NCBI GenBank assembly: GCA_014529385.2
Contig: CM043959.1
Span: 55,558,253 to 55,622,252 of the forward strand
Source: Adiantum capillus-veneris
Lineage: Eukaryota; Streptophyta; Polypodiopsida; Polypodiales; Pteridaceae
DNA length: 64,000 nucleotides
Direction of reading: 5' to 3'
The notes beneath the pieces are model-generated. The model was given only the letters and a program-made list of their open reading frames with translations. It was not told the origin of the DNA and searched no databases. Of the stretch, positions 35,152 to 45,527 are shown piece after piece; the stretch's first letter is position 1; every line of letters begins with the position of its first letter. The position numbers were made by a program, and so were the translations under genes.

Positions 35152-36378
35152 TTGCGGATTGAATCTATTTTCATAAAAGAATTCAAAGAATATAGAGTGG
35201 ATCGAGTGACCAAGGTCAAGATTGGAAAAAATCAAGTAGAAACTACCACTCTACTTGATACAAAAGCCCATGAAAATGTCATTTCCCTCAGTCTATATAC
35301 ACAACTTAGTCAAGACACAAAGCTTCAAACGACACCACACAAGATTCAGAGCTATGCTAACCACCTGATCAAAGCACTAGGGTTGGTAGCCTTATTAGTT
35401 CAAATCAATCAATATGTTATCCACACAGATTTTATGTGGTAGAAGATCATCAAAACCAACATGAATTATTGCTAGGACAGCATAGCAAAGGAAGTACAAT
35501 GTTTGTAAGGATTGGGAGTCCGACCTGCTACTACGACTTCAAACTAAAACAGAGAGTCAAACGTTTCCATTAACTACAATAACATAAAAATTTCCAGCAA
35601 TAGAACAGACGAATGACAAGGACAAACAACCCTGGCCTACAAGAAGCATGCAATGGATTCCCAAAATGTTGCCACAAAAACCAACACTCCAATCAAAGAT
35701 GACATCAACCTCATCCAAATAAAAAACGACCAAAAATCCAATGAAACAAACGCACAACAAAGAGAAAGACGGATACCCAAGGAACAACTCAAAAAAAAGC
35801 AGATTTGGGTTAGAAAAGATGAGATATATGCAAAAGAATCACTCCATACTTATGAGCCGACACAAACTTTGACACCATCTCACACACCCATATGGACCAC
35901 TCATGCATCTATCACAAATATATGGGTCCCAAAGAATTTGGTTCAAGCTAAAAAAAAATAGGAGCTTATTTTGATTCTTAAGTACACTGTGTTGAAACCA
36001 TCTAAGAGACCAAACCAACAGACCAAGCACCACTTAGAGAATCAACAACCAACCAAGTCAACAAAGAAAGTCTGGGTAGCCAAAGAGTTCTGTTAGGCAC
36101 CAAAAAATCAGCTTTGGATTTGGATCCTAGTGGCAATACTTCACAAGGAAAATATCAAAACCATAGCAAGGTAAGGAAATGAAAAACCACCAAGTATGGC
36201 GGCCACAACAATCCAAGCAAGTTATCGACACGGCAAGTCCTGTGGAATTTTTCCAAATTACTATGCAAGCTCCGGCTGCACTACTCCAACAGAAGCTATA
36301 TGGGCCCAGAACTATTTCTCCACCCACCTTGTACCCATAATTTCAAATTCTTCCAAGAGGACTTAAAGTCTTAGACAC
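35152..36378 (+). pseudogene. Element E second protease domain and W-rich tail
   Basis: The frame 35152-35442 shows VTKVKIGKNQVETTTLLDTKAHENVISLS, collinear with the second protease of D, with DTK in place of DTG. The tail that follows (35653-36120) is polar and repeats a WV motif: QIWVRKDEI, NIWVPKNLV, KVWVAKEF. D has the same motif in its tail. Stops at 35960 and elsewhere end the frame. Confidence 0.7.
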
Positions 36379-36393
36379 GGGGGGAGGGGGGGA
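36379..36393 (+). other. Polypurine tract of element E
   Basis: GGGGGGAGGGGGGGA directly before TGCATACGAAACC, which is therefore the LTR start at 36394. Confidence 0.85.
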
Positions 36394-37237
36394 TGCATAC
36401 GAAACCTATGGCAAGGAACCTATGTCCAATATTATTGGACACTGTCTTACAATGGTTTAAACCTTTTGTGTTTCATTGCGACTTGATTCTCAATAAATGC
36501 TAAGGAATGCCCATAAGTATGTAAAGGGGGTTCAGGTCATGGTAGGGCCAAAAGTAAACCCATACTCTTGTATATACTTCATGCATAGAAGTTTTTTGTA
36601 TTTTGATTCTAATTATATGGTCAACTTTCGTCAAAAATCAAGAAAAAGCACCAAAAGGAGACCAATGATGGCCTGAAAACTTTGTATATAATTTACCTGA
36701 TTTTGGGGTAATTTTATATAAGTTTTGGATTGATTTTATTAATATTTGGGATTTATCATAAGTTTTTAAGTACCTTTTTGGGATTTTCTTTCTAAGAATC
36801 TAATAAAAAATCCAAAAAAGAAATGGAGAATCTAAAGCCAAATAACTAAATATCATACTAGAAGGGATTCATAGAAAAAGTTCGAAAGCAATTTGAAGAT
36901 ATCAAATTTCGACCTAAATACAACGGTGACCCGAAAGGTGAACCTGGCATATGTGAGATATACAAAGTCCAAACATGGAAATTGAAGATCCTTTAGAAAT
37001 CTAAGGTATGCATAGGGAATGATGGGACCAGAAAGAGAAATGGGTTTTTGGGAGCACTAGGCACTTATACTTAGGGGAAAAAGCTAATCATTTCTCACTT
37101 GTGCCAGTGGAGAGAGAGCTTGAATTTGTTAGAGCACCCACCTTCTGAGGCTTACTATGCGCACTATAGACATCTTTGTGATGAGCAAGATGAGTGGTGA
37201 GTCCCCTTCCCTTGCTAACCACTAACACATGCACCAT
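36394..37237 (+). mobile_element. Presumed 3' LTR of element E and adjoining sequence
   Basis: It begins TGCATACG after the polypurine tract. The end is not certain because no 5' copy is found in the window; 37237 is only the start of the next repeat. AT-rich blocks such as TTTTATATAAG near 36710 may be promoter elements. The right part, from about 36870, contains exon-like segments that need not belong to the LTR. Confidence 0.45.
36872..37196 (+). other. Exon-like segments of unknown origin
   Basis: Two open segments end at splice-donor-like sites. The first reads FEDIKFRPKYNGDPKGEP and CEIYKVQTWKLKIL up to AAG|GTATGC near 36996. The second reads LLEHPPSEAYYAHYRHLCDE up to TG|GTGAGT near 37197. 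One stop lies in the first. I do not recognise the family. Confidence 0.25.
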
Positions 37238-38222
37238 TGTGTCAGGGGTTATGGGGTTTGGAAGTCGAGTTGGGTCAGCACTAAGCTGCTAGCTATGAGA
37301 AAAGAGAGAGGGAAAAGATGCTCGGCACCGCACAATAGATGAATGACCACTTAGAAATGAAAATAAATCACAAGAACAATTAAACTCTAAATTACAGATG
37401 AAAATTGATGCTCAATGTCCAAGGTGGTGTCGTTAACGACACTATTAACTGCAAATTAAGGAGTTTATGCTTCACAAAGCGTTTAAGCCCAATTAGTCTT
37501 GCATGAATTGAATTCGAACGTTCAATGATGATGAAAGAGCACCCCATTAAGGTGAAGCAGTCCACAACTTCATGATGCTCTTAATCTTTTTGCTCTCCAT
37601 TGCCGAAATTGCCTAGAACTCCTCGTTTGTCTTCAATTGCTCTCGAGAATGCTACCAAAAACTCTCTCTTGATCTTAGTCTCTGATTGCAAAAAACTTGA
37701 ACTCTCCCTTGCTTGATTGTAAAACTTCAAAAAAACTAGGATGTGTGTGAGTCCCCCTTTCTATTTTTGACACTTCTTCTATTTTTAGCTTACTTTTTTT
37801 CATGTGAAGCTCATCCTGCTATCCTTGGCTTTGCTCGAGCGCCACGGCTTGTGGGAGGCCCAGGTAGTAGCACCGGTGCTACTGGGTGGGACCCCCCACC
37901 CCCCCTCTTATCCTTAAAAGAAATGGGCCCCTTTAAGGACGTGCAAGAAAGTACCCTACCACGTTATCATCATCTTTGCATTGCCGTCGACAACCCCAGC
38001 CGCCCAGCTCCAGCCGTGCAGGTCTCTCGCAGCGCCACCCTGTGGCCTCCATGGTCAATCTCCACGAGTGCGAAGGCCTTCTTGCTTGATACCATCAAGT
38101 AGTGTACGCCAAAGGCTATAAATCCCACACGGCAACTCCTACCTTTGTATATGGTAATCCCCCCCCCCCCCCCCCCCCCCCCGTAGCAAGATCTCCTCGT
38201 TACAGCTCTCGAAGGCTCCTTG
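37238..38222 (-). mobile_element. LTR-like repeat, probable 3' LTR of element F
   Basis: The first 730 bp (37238-37966) align in the same orientation with 62216-62853. Shared blocks include GGGGTTATG, AAAAGATGCTCG, CACAAGAACAATT, GCTACCAAAAACTCTCTC and GAAATGGGCCCCTTTAAGGA. The plus strand starts TGTCAGGGG, and the end at about 37963 (...CTACCA) would open TGGTAGG on the minus strand. The remainder up to 38222 has no match and ends at the insertion point of D. Confidence 0.65.
38159..38182. repeat. C24 homopolymer
   Basis: Uninterrupted run of about 24 C. Its length is likely variable and may be an assembly-sensitive spot. Confidence 0.9.
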
Positions 38223-38227
38223 AACCT
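38223..38227. repeat. Target-site duplication AACCT, left
   Basis: AACCT just before TGTTTTAGGG. It is identical to 57162-57166. Confidence 0.9.
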
Positions 38228-39152
38228 TGTTTTAGGGCAAAACTACTCCCCTGTTCATAATCACGAGCACGACACAGACAACATACTTATCATCCGATGA
38301 CACGACTAACCGGTAGGTGCACGTAGGCAATCTCGTTAGCTTGTCAGGCTGAGACCAATCTACACATACGCACTTTTATGATGCATCAATCACTAACCCT
38401 GGTAGAATGCAACCCACTCTATCCCTAAATGCTCACAACACAATTTACACGTCCAATGAACTCGGAATCGCATCAAACTTACTAGGCACCATCCTCTCAC
38501 TAGGATATACTTACCTATAAGTCTAATCTCACCAGATTTGAACCCTAGTTATCTCGAATACAATCGCGATAGACTAACAGGTCATAATCCAAAAGTGGGC
38601 GAAACTTAAGTTTATGAGTATCTATGTGTAGCTAATCTCTTTCTCATTCCATAAAGCACTTGATTATTGAAAACAGACACCGTTTGTGCTACTTACAGGC
38701 AAAACAACCTCGAGGAAGGATCGATCACGATCAACTCGAAACGGTGAATGCGTAGCATGGGCGCGTAGCTCTCGGAGAGACTACTGCGATGGTGTGGTCG
38801 CGTCATGAATCCGGTGAGGGAGAAGCGCGTAGCGAAGAGGATAAGGCACACTCACTCTCTCTCTCTCCCTCCCTCTCAGACTCGTACGACACAGGATTAA
38901 TATTCAAATGTTATTCAAAAATGGTTCTAAGGTGACTTTTATACTTTAGTCACCTTAGCTCAAAAATGTACATGGGGTTCTCTTACTCATTGTTACAAAG
39001 TGGGAACAAATCTGAGTCCTGACTAACTGATTAATCTTTACATAACCCAGACGAATGGATCAAAATGATAAGACGTCTTTGACATAAAATGGGAATTGAT
39101 ATGCTTTACAAGATGGGCTCATTACAACACTTGGACCAATGGGGATCCAACA
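38228..39152 (-). mobile_element. 3' LTR of element D
   Basis: 925 bp, TGTTTTAGG to GATCCAACA on the plus strand. It contains AAGGTGACT and AGTCACCTT arms (38929-38937, 38948-38956) around a minus-strand GTATAAAA, a half-palindrome ATCGCGATAGACT at 38563-38575, and a CT-rich tract near 38850-38880. It differs from the 5' LTR at roughly 27 positions by eye, many of them C/T. Confidence 0.93.
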
Positions 39153-39166
39153 CTCCCCCCCTCCTA
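39153..39166 (-). other. Polypurine tract of element D
   Basis: The minus strand reads AGGAGGGGGGGAG directly before the LTR start TGTTGGATCC. Confidence 0.9.
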
Positions 39167-39206
39167 ATTCATGTCTACCACGACATGATTGTCTTTGTCT
39201 TCATTG

Positions 39207-42200
39207 TCATTGTCGTCTTTCTTGGTTGATTTGATGTAGAAACGCATCATATTGCATAGACTCGCTTGCCATTAATGGGCCAAATTTTTTTGACTTGTAC
39301 ATGAAGAAGCCTGTGTAAAATGCTTCTTCAAAGGTTTGGAGATGGTAGCTTGGCAGAAACATTAGCCGTTTGAAGTAGGCATACAATACTGGTTCTGTCG
39401 GTGGCCCACTTAGATCGTATGACAACTCTGAGATGTTTCTTTCAGTATTCATATACTCTGATGTCCAGCTTTCTGAGAAGACTGTGAGACAGGCCAAAAA
39501 TGTTCGAGCTATTTTACATAGCATCTTGTAGGATAGGTCAGGAGAGCCTCCGAATTCTGCGATGGCGCCCTGTAGGGTTTTCACCATGTAAGAACCGGAT
39601 ATTCTCTCTCCCTCTGCTGGCCCTGGCATTACTGGATAATTTAGCCATGTCGGATTTCTGCTCTGTAGTGCTTTATGTTGGCTGTAGGTGTATGTTCGGG
39701 GAGTTGGGCAAAAAGTTCTGTCATTCCTTAGCTCAGGCGGTGCGTTGACTAAGTGGATCAGGTTATTAGGATGATCCAAGAGCCATTGACGCCTCCACTT
39801 TGGCTGACTGTCTACTATTCTGTTTTTCTGTTCCCGATCCTATACTTCTCCTTCAAACACTGGCACTTGTTCTTTTTTTTCGAGCTGCCGTTGATGTGTT
39901 AGAGTTTCGTACTTCAGTAGAGCATAGGGTAACATAGGTGCATTCCATTCCTTCCGTAGCTCTGCTGCTGTTTTGCCCAATCTGGAAATCCCTTATAGCA
40001 ACTCCTTTTTGAGTTGCATTGCCTTGTACCATATCATTTCTGTTTGTTTTTCCATCTGCTCGGCCAGCCTCTGCTCTTTCAATTTCGTGACTGAATCTTC
40101 TTCTGTCTCTTGGTTTTTGGAGCCGGTTTGATTAGTCTGTGTATCTGGTGCCTCCTGTTCATCTGAATCTTCCTCGTACTCATCTTGACCCCCATATACT
40201 TCGGCGACTCCAGCCAAATTCATTGTTGCTTGCTCCAGGTGCACTCGTACCTGTCCTTGGTGTTGCCCTGCAGTTTGTAGACTTGTGATTTGCGTGGCCA
40301 TTGTTCTACTATTGATTTGTAGATCTTGAAATTCCATTTCTTTTTGAGCGGCAGACTCCTCTAACTGTTTTAACCTGATGTGCAAGTTTTCATTTTCTTC
40401 CCTGAGTGATTTGGAAACAATGCTTTCCATTTCACTATCAGGAGCTAGTCCTTGTTGTTGTTCACTTTGTAAGTCTAAAATTTGTCTTTGTAGTTGATCT
40501 TCTGCTCTAAGCGCACTTTCAGCAATCATTAAACGCTGTTTTCTTTCCAACTTCAGCTCCCCTTTCAGTGCATCCACTTCTTCTTCTGGGTGGACTACAG
40601 GTGGTGTTGGTAGCGACGTTTTTTGCTTCTTAGCTCGTTCGATTTCTCTTGCTTGTATATCTGTTACTGCTCTCAAATCTTTGACTTCAATTTGTAAGTC
40701 ATCGATGACGACTTGCAAACTTTTGATGGTCTCCAACGCATTTTTCTTTTCTTTTCCCAACTTTTGGATGTGGTCATCTCTGTCACTGACATCTTCAAGG
40801 AATACGTTTATTGTATCCTCACATATGGCATTGAAGTCTTCCGACTCCTATAAATTGTCTTTGAGGAGATTTACTGTGCCTTTGAGCCCCAAGATCTCAG
40901 CATCTCTGATGCTGATCAGCTTTAGAGTGTCCTCCCTTTGCTCTTGCAGTCTCAGAACTTCCTCATGGGTTTTTTGTAACTTCATCTTGTTGGACCGGTT
41001 CTGATAAGCTAACCATTGACTGTGCAGTCTTGTTCTGTTTAGTATTGTCGCCATTGACTGCAAATCTTCATCTATAGTAGCTTCCAGCTCAATTTCTTGA
41101 GAGGAGGAAGCTTTATCTTTAGTTTGATCCACCTCCTTTTGCTTGCCTTTATCACTTTGTGATATGGTTCCAGTGTTTGGGTGTCCATCTGTTCTTTCTT
41201 CTTCTTCTTCCTCTTCTTCTTCACTTGGAGGTGTGTGAACTCTGTCATCACGATGTGAACTTTCTGAATGCGAAGTAGAGTCAGCAGGTGGGCTAGATTG
41301 CCTCTCACTTGTATCTGGCCTTGGAGATGGCGGTGGTGTTTCCTGATCACGTGAAGTTGGCCTCAACTGATCTCTCAACGTTTGGAGATCCTCCTCTTCT
41401 AGTAGCAATTCTGGTTCGTCCCTAGCGTTTCTTTATTGGATGTACCTCTCGAACCATTCCAACTCAAAAGCTGGGTTGTTTCTATTCTTCGTTCTCAGTG
41501 TGTAAGTGCTACTAGAAGGTTTCCAAGTGGCGCCTACATCGCCTCGTAGAGATCTTTCTAGAGCAAATCCTTCTAGCATCCTTTTCATTTTTGCTATCTT
41601 CTGCAACCTGGTGTTGTTTTCCATTTCCGCTTTCCGCTTCTTTAGTCGGGCATCTTCCTCTTGGGTTCTTCTTTCTTCTTTCATCTTTTCTTGTGTACTT
41701 CTTGTTACTCTTTCCAGCTTGCGTCCTCCAATGGTGTTAATAGAGGCCGGTACTTTTGTTTGTGATCTGTCTTCGATATTCTCCCTTAATACCAGTCAGT
41801 CGTTCTGATGAGGGGCACGTGGCAACTGATTTGCCGCGCTTATGGCATGGTATATTACTCTGGTTAGGACTTCTCCTCCTGCAATGTAATTTGGTCTGTC
41901 CTACCTTAGCTTTGTCATTTCTTCAAACAGATATGACGCATGATCTATATAGAATTCATGGGTCATTCCCATAGCCCATGTCAGTGTGGTTGAGATGCTC
42001 CCGTGTGGTGTAGTGTATCTTGGTGGTCTTTTGCTGTAGCTCAACAAACACTGACTGTAGATCTGTGTCAGTTCTCTTACTTCCGGGTTTGCTATGAGTT
42101 CCAAAGAAGGTAGTTTGGACTTTTGCAAGTAGACTGTGAGGTTTTTTCTTCTTTCTCTCATGTTGGCTCCTTGATCTGACAATTTCAATGCCTCTTTGAT

Positions 42201-42617
42201 GATCTCTTTGGTGATCTGGATCTCCATCACTTTGTTATCCATGCCTGCCACTCTGCAAGTTCCATCTTCTTGGATAGTCTCTATTAGATGTTGTACCCTC
42301 TTGAAATCTATCCCTACTGGTGGTAGTGATACAAAGTTCCACAAGCCAAATTTTTTGAGCCATGACCTTTGCGGTGATCTTTTCAAGTAATTCTCTGCCT
42401 CCTTGGGAATCATCACTGTATCCACTAAGTTTCTTTTGTTATCCACATATGAACCTTGATAGATCTGAAAGGCTGCTGCCTGTTGCACATCTGCAGGTAT
42501 CCAGGTGGCTGCTGGCTTTAAGGAATTGGGTAGAAGTGCATAGGGTACTGCACCTTTCGTTGCCATGTTCTTGCCTTTTCTTTTTCCAGGAGAAGCCTCC
42601 ATAGATCCTGTATTCAC
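39207..42617 (-). pseudogene. ORFx: extra reading frame of element D, about 1137 codons
   Basis: All open pieces (41901-42617, 41433-41684, 40848-41408, 39993-40760, 39207-39779) lie in one and the same frame, divided only by stop codons at 41901, 41796, 41433, 40848, 39993 and near 39841. The start is ATG at 42617. The N-terminal 240 residues form a globular part (WLKKFGLWNFVSLPP, FKRVQHLIETI, ITKEIIKEALKLSD) that resembles in pattern the plant-transposon-protein domain of other plant elements. A charged Lys/Glu/Ser/Pro region with a run of 11 Glu follows. Then come about 250 residues of probable coiled coil rich in Gln, Glu and Leu, and a C-terminal globular domain (MVKTLQGAIAEFGGSPDLSY). 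The function is unknown. Confidence 0.8.
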
Positions 42618-42789
42618 AATTAACAGTTAATGCACAAACATAGTACTACTCTCCTAAATCGATTATTACTTAATCATGCATCTAGATGAGCCTTCTTAGT
42701 CCCAAGCTTAGTTAAGGTAAAATGTTAGCAGATAGACAAGCTCTTCCATTATGCGACTTTGGCGGCTTCAAATTAATGTTGTTGGTGAA

Positions 42790-43640
42790 GGAGAACAAGT
42801 CCAAATGCCTTGAAATTTGGTGTGGTGTATGCTCACAAGGCATGTAAGGTCACTCTATAAGCCCATGCTCAAAATCTGTTCATTTGGAGATTTTGCTCAG
42901 TCTATCGCGATAGACTAACCTTTTTTTGACCAAGGTCCTATTTTGCAGTTGTGCCTCCACTAATTGGTTTCCCATACCTTGCACATGATCTGATCTCATT
43001 TTCACCTCAAATGAATATCAAGTGACCCCTTTTTAGATCAACTCCCACTTTTCCAGATTCCTGCCAAGGAGATGTTGGTCTATCTCCTTCATTTTGTGTT
43101 GTTTTGGGCTCAAACTTACTGGGTGGTCCTCTTGCATCATGTTGAAGACAACTGATAATTCAAATTTTTGATAAGATGGTCCAGTATCCCTCTGCTTAGT
43201 TTATCGCGATAGACTGGTACTTAGTGCCAATTTGTCATTTTTTGGCTCTGTGACCATCTGTCTACCTTCTCCCAGTTGATGCAAGGTTTCTTGACCCCTC
43301 ACATGAGAATTTTACCTGTCTGCCCTTGAGATGTCCTTTTTTTACTCTGAGTTGTCTGCATGTCTTTCTCAGCTTGCCATATGAGTCCATCTTGTCACCA
43401 AATTTGGTGTACTGCCTTCATGTGCTTCCCCAAGTCTAGCTTGTAAAAATTTTGAAAAGTCTTTCCCCTAATAATTGGTGTAGCAAGTCTATCACGATAG
43501 ACTAAGTTTTTGGCCAGAAAAGATCCTTCTTGCACTTTGACTTGATATTGGTGGTTAATAATCCTTGTTAGCACCCCTCATGAAGCTAAAGTCAAAATCT
43601 CACTTGTCTAAGTGTAAATTCAAGTCTATCGCGATAGACT
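42790..43640. repeat. Second palindrome array of element D, before ORFx
   Basis: Dyads at 42899-42916 and 43623-43640 are exactly AGTCTATCGCGATAGACT. That at 43198-43215 has TTTAT in the left arm, and that at 43486-43503 has CACG in the centre. Spacings are 299, 288 and 137 bp. Spacer blocks such as AAATGCCTTGAAATTTGGTG recur in the leader array as AAATGCCTTGAATTTTGGTG. The array ends about 280 bp upstream of the ORFx start. Confidence 0.88.
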
Positions 43641-45364
43641 AGCACTTGGTCATTTTTACCAGTTTTTTCTTGATGTTAGTTGACCACCATGGTTTTAATA
43701 GGCCCTCCTAGACACACACATCAAGTTTTAATCAATTTAGCAGAGTGTACTCCCTGTTTGCAGCACTTAGTTGGTCCTGGAGTCGAAGTAGACCACTTAG
43801 GTGATGGTGGCGGTTCCTTTTGGTCATTGTATGATTCCAACTGTCTTTTATTTCCCTTTGACCTTCCATCCAAGTAGTCAGTTTTTGTTTTGGTGTTTAC
43901 AACACCAAGAACAACCATTTGGACATCCTTCTGGTCTGTTGCCGGCATTTTCCCTAGTGGAAGAGCTTTTTTCCCGAGTGGACACATTCCATCTCGTAGT
44001 TGACCTCTTTTGGATGTACCTTGTTGAATTTGGTGTCATTTTGTCACTCGGTCGGCCCTTTAGAGTATCGTGACGCTTTGTGCGGTTTTCATCAGATAGG
44101 GACTTTAGGCTCCGTTTTGACGAACTTTTTCATAGTCTAACCCTTCAGTCGGTTTGTTGAGGTTATTGGCTGGCTGTCTATGAATTTTGGCCCATTTCCG
44201 ATCACCTTGGTTTAGTTTCCCTTTTGCAGGTCCTGTGAAATTAGGGTTTTTTGAGCGGCTTCCTTCACGTTTTCCGAGGTCATAGGCTCGATCCCTAAGC
44301 TATAGGCATTGTGCCTTTCAATTTTGGTTCCATTTGGTGGCCTCTAGGTCTCCCTAACAACCGGTCTACCGTATGTGTGCACAGGTTGTGATTGTGATGC
44401 CGGCGAGGTTTTGCGACTAACTGAAGTAAGTGTTGACGAGCATACATCTCATATCTGATGTCGATCTGGTGACCGTGCGCGATGGATGAGCTCCTGGAAG
44501 TCTCAACTGCTGTAGGGAGCTCTCTCTCTCTCACTATGGAAAATGACTCAAATGAGGGATTTCTAGCCTAGCCTCTCTATATGTAATCGAGACTCCGACA
44601 CCAAATTTTCCAATCTTTTACCTATGGTTATAACTTTTTGCGAGATGCGGTTTAGGCTCGCAAATTTCCTGATTTGGACTTTGGTTGCTCCAGTTTTACC
44701 AGTTTTGTAGATTTCTCCTGTTGGAGGTCCCTTCATGACGGTGGTCATTTTGCCTTGTCACCTTTTCAGTCCCTATTTTTTCTGTGTCTTCTTTACCTTG
44801 CTCTGATCAGGCGTCTCTTCTTTTGTGTTTCCATCTGGATTACATATTTTTTTCTATAATTTTTTGCTAGAAAATGGCTAAAATAAAGCAAACAAATCCC
44901 AAAATAACCCGAAAATAGCAATTCTAACCTAGAAAAATACCAATGAAAATCAAAACACTTTGTAGCTCACTTTTCTCTCGTCTGTGTACAAACTCGTTCA
45001 TTATCGTCATCCTTGGCCTATTTTTTGCTTTTTTTTTTTTGACATTTTCTAGCCAGATTTGACTCTCTTTATAGTCTATACACATCCCTAGGGGCTCATG
45101 AATGATGATTTGGTCTCCAATTCTGATTAATTACGAGGGAATATTCTTTTTCCAAAAATCACACAATAAAACGCAAAAATGGTTGAAAAATTTCTCACAA
45201 ACATTGCCCTCTAATATATGACATGAGTCCGCATTTGGAATGCCTCCCCCCCTCCTAGTTGGAGTCCTCCCGGACGACAGGGTATCGTCAAGGGTATGTG
45301 CTGTGCATGGGTTTGAACTCATGCTAATGCAGGCCTTGTAATATAGCCCTATATGCATGTGTAG
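43641..45364 (-). other. Spacer between pol and the second array
   Basis: About 1.7 kb. Short minus-strand open stretches at 43721-43987, 44295-44534 and 44563-44748 are polar and Lys/Arg-rich, but I cannot connect them or recognise them. It is best read as an untranslated or decayed tail. Confidence 0.4.
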
Positions 45365-45527
45365 TCAATGCATGTAGAAAGAATTTATGCGGTGCAGGAG
45401 GAAGGTATAAGCGATTCGCTTATTGGCATTTGTCGTTGAGGCTTCCTGTGGTAGCTTGAGTTGGCTGACAGATTTTCTTTGCAAGGAGTAGTTGTAGATC
45501 TGCCGCTCTTTGTTTGATTGTTTTCGA

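Larger units (their letters stand above)
25679..37237 (+). mobile_element. Element E, recombinant Ty3/gypsy, plus strand
   Basis: The order is gag, protease, linker, RT, RNase H, integrase, second protease, polypurine tract 36379-36393, 3' LTR from 36394. A 3428-bp insertion splits gag at 27362. The gag and first half of the protease belong to a different lineage from C and D, while everything from about 31575 on aligns to D. No 5' LTR is recognised. The right end is uncertain. All frames are broken by stops and small duplications. Confidence 0.8.

Noticed and set aside
40681-41004. Plus-strand frames opposite ORFx and opposite pol of D
   Set aside because: Antisense shadows: they lie wholly over conserved minus-strand coding parts.
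38563-43640. CRISPR-like array, because a short palindrome recurs
   Set aside because: Spacing is about 290 bp, the spacers are diverged copies of one another, and the DNA is a plant retrotransposon.
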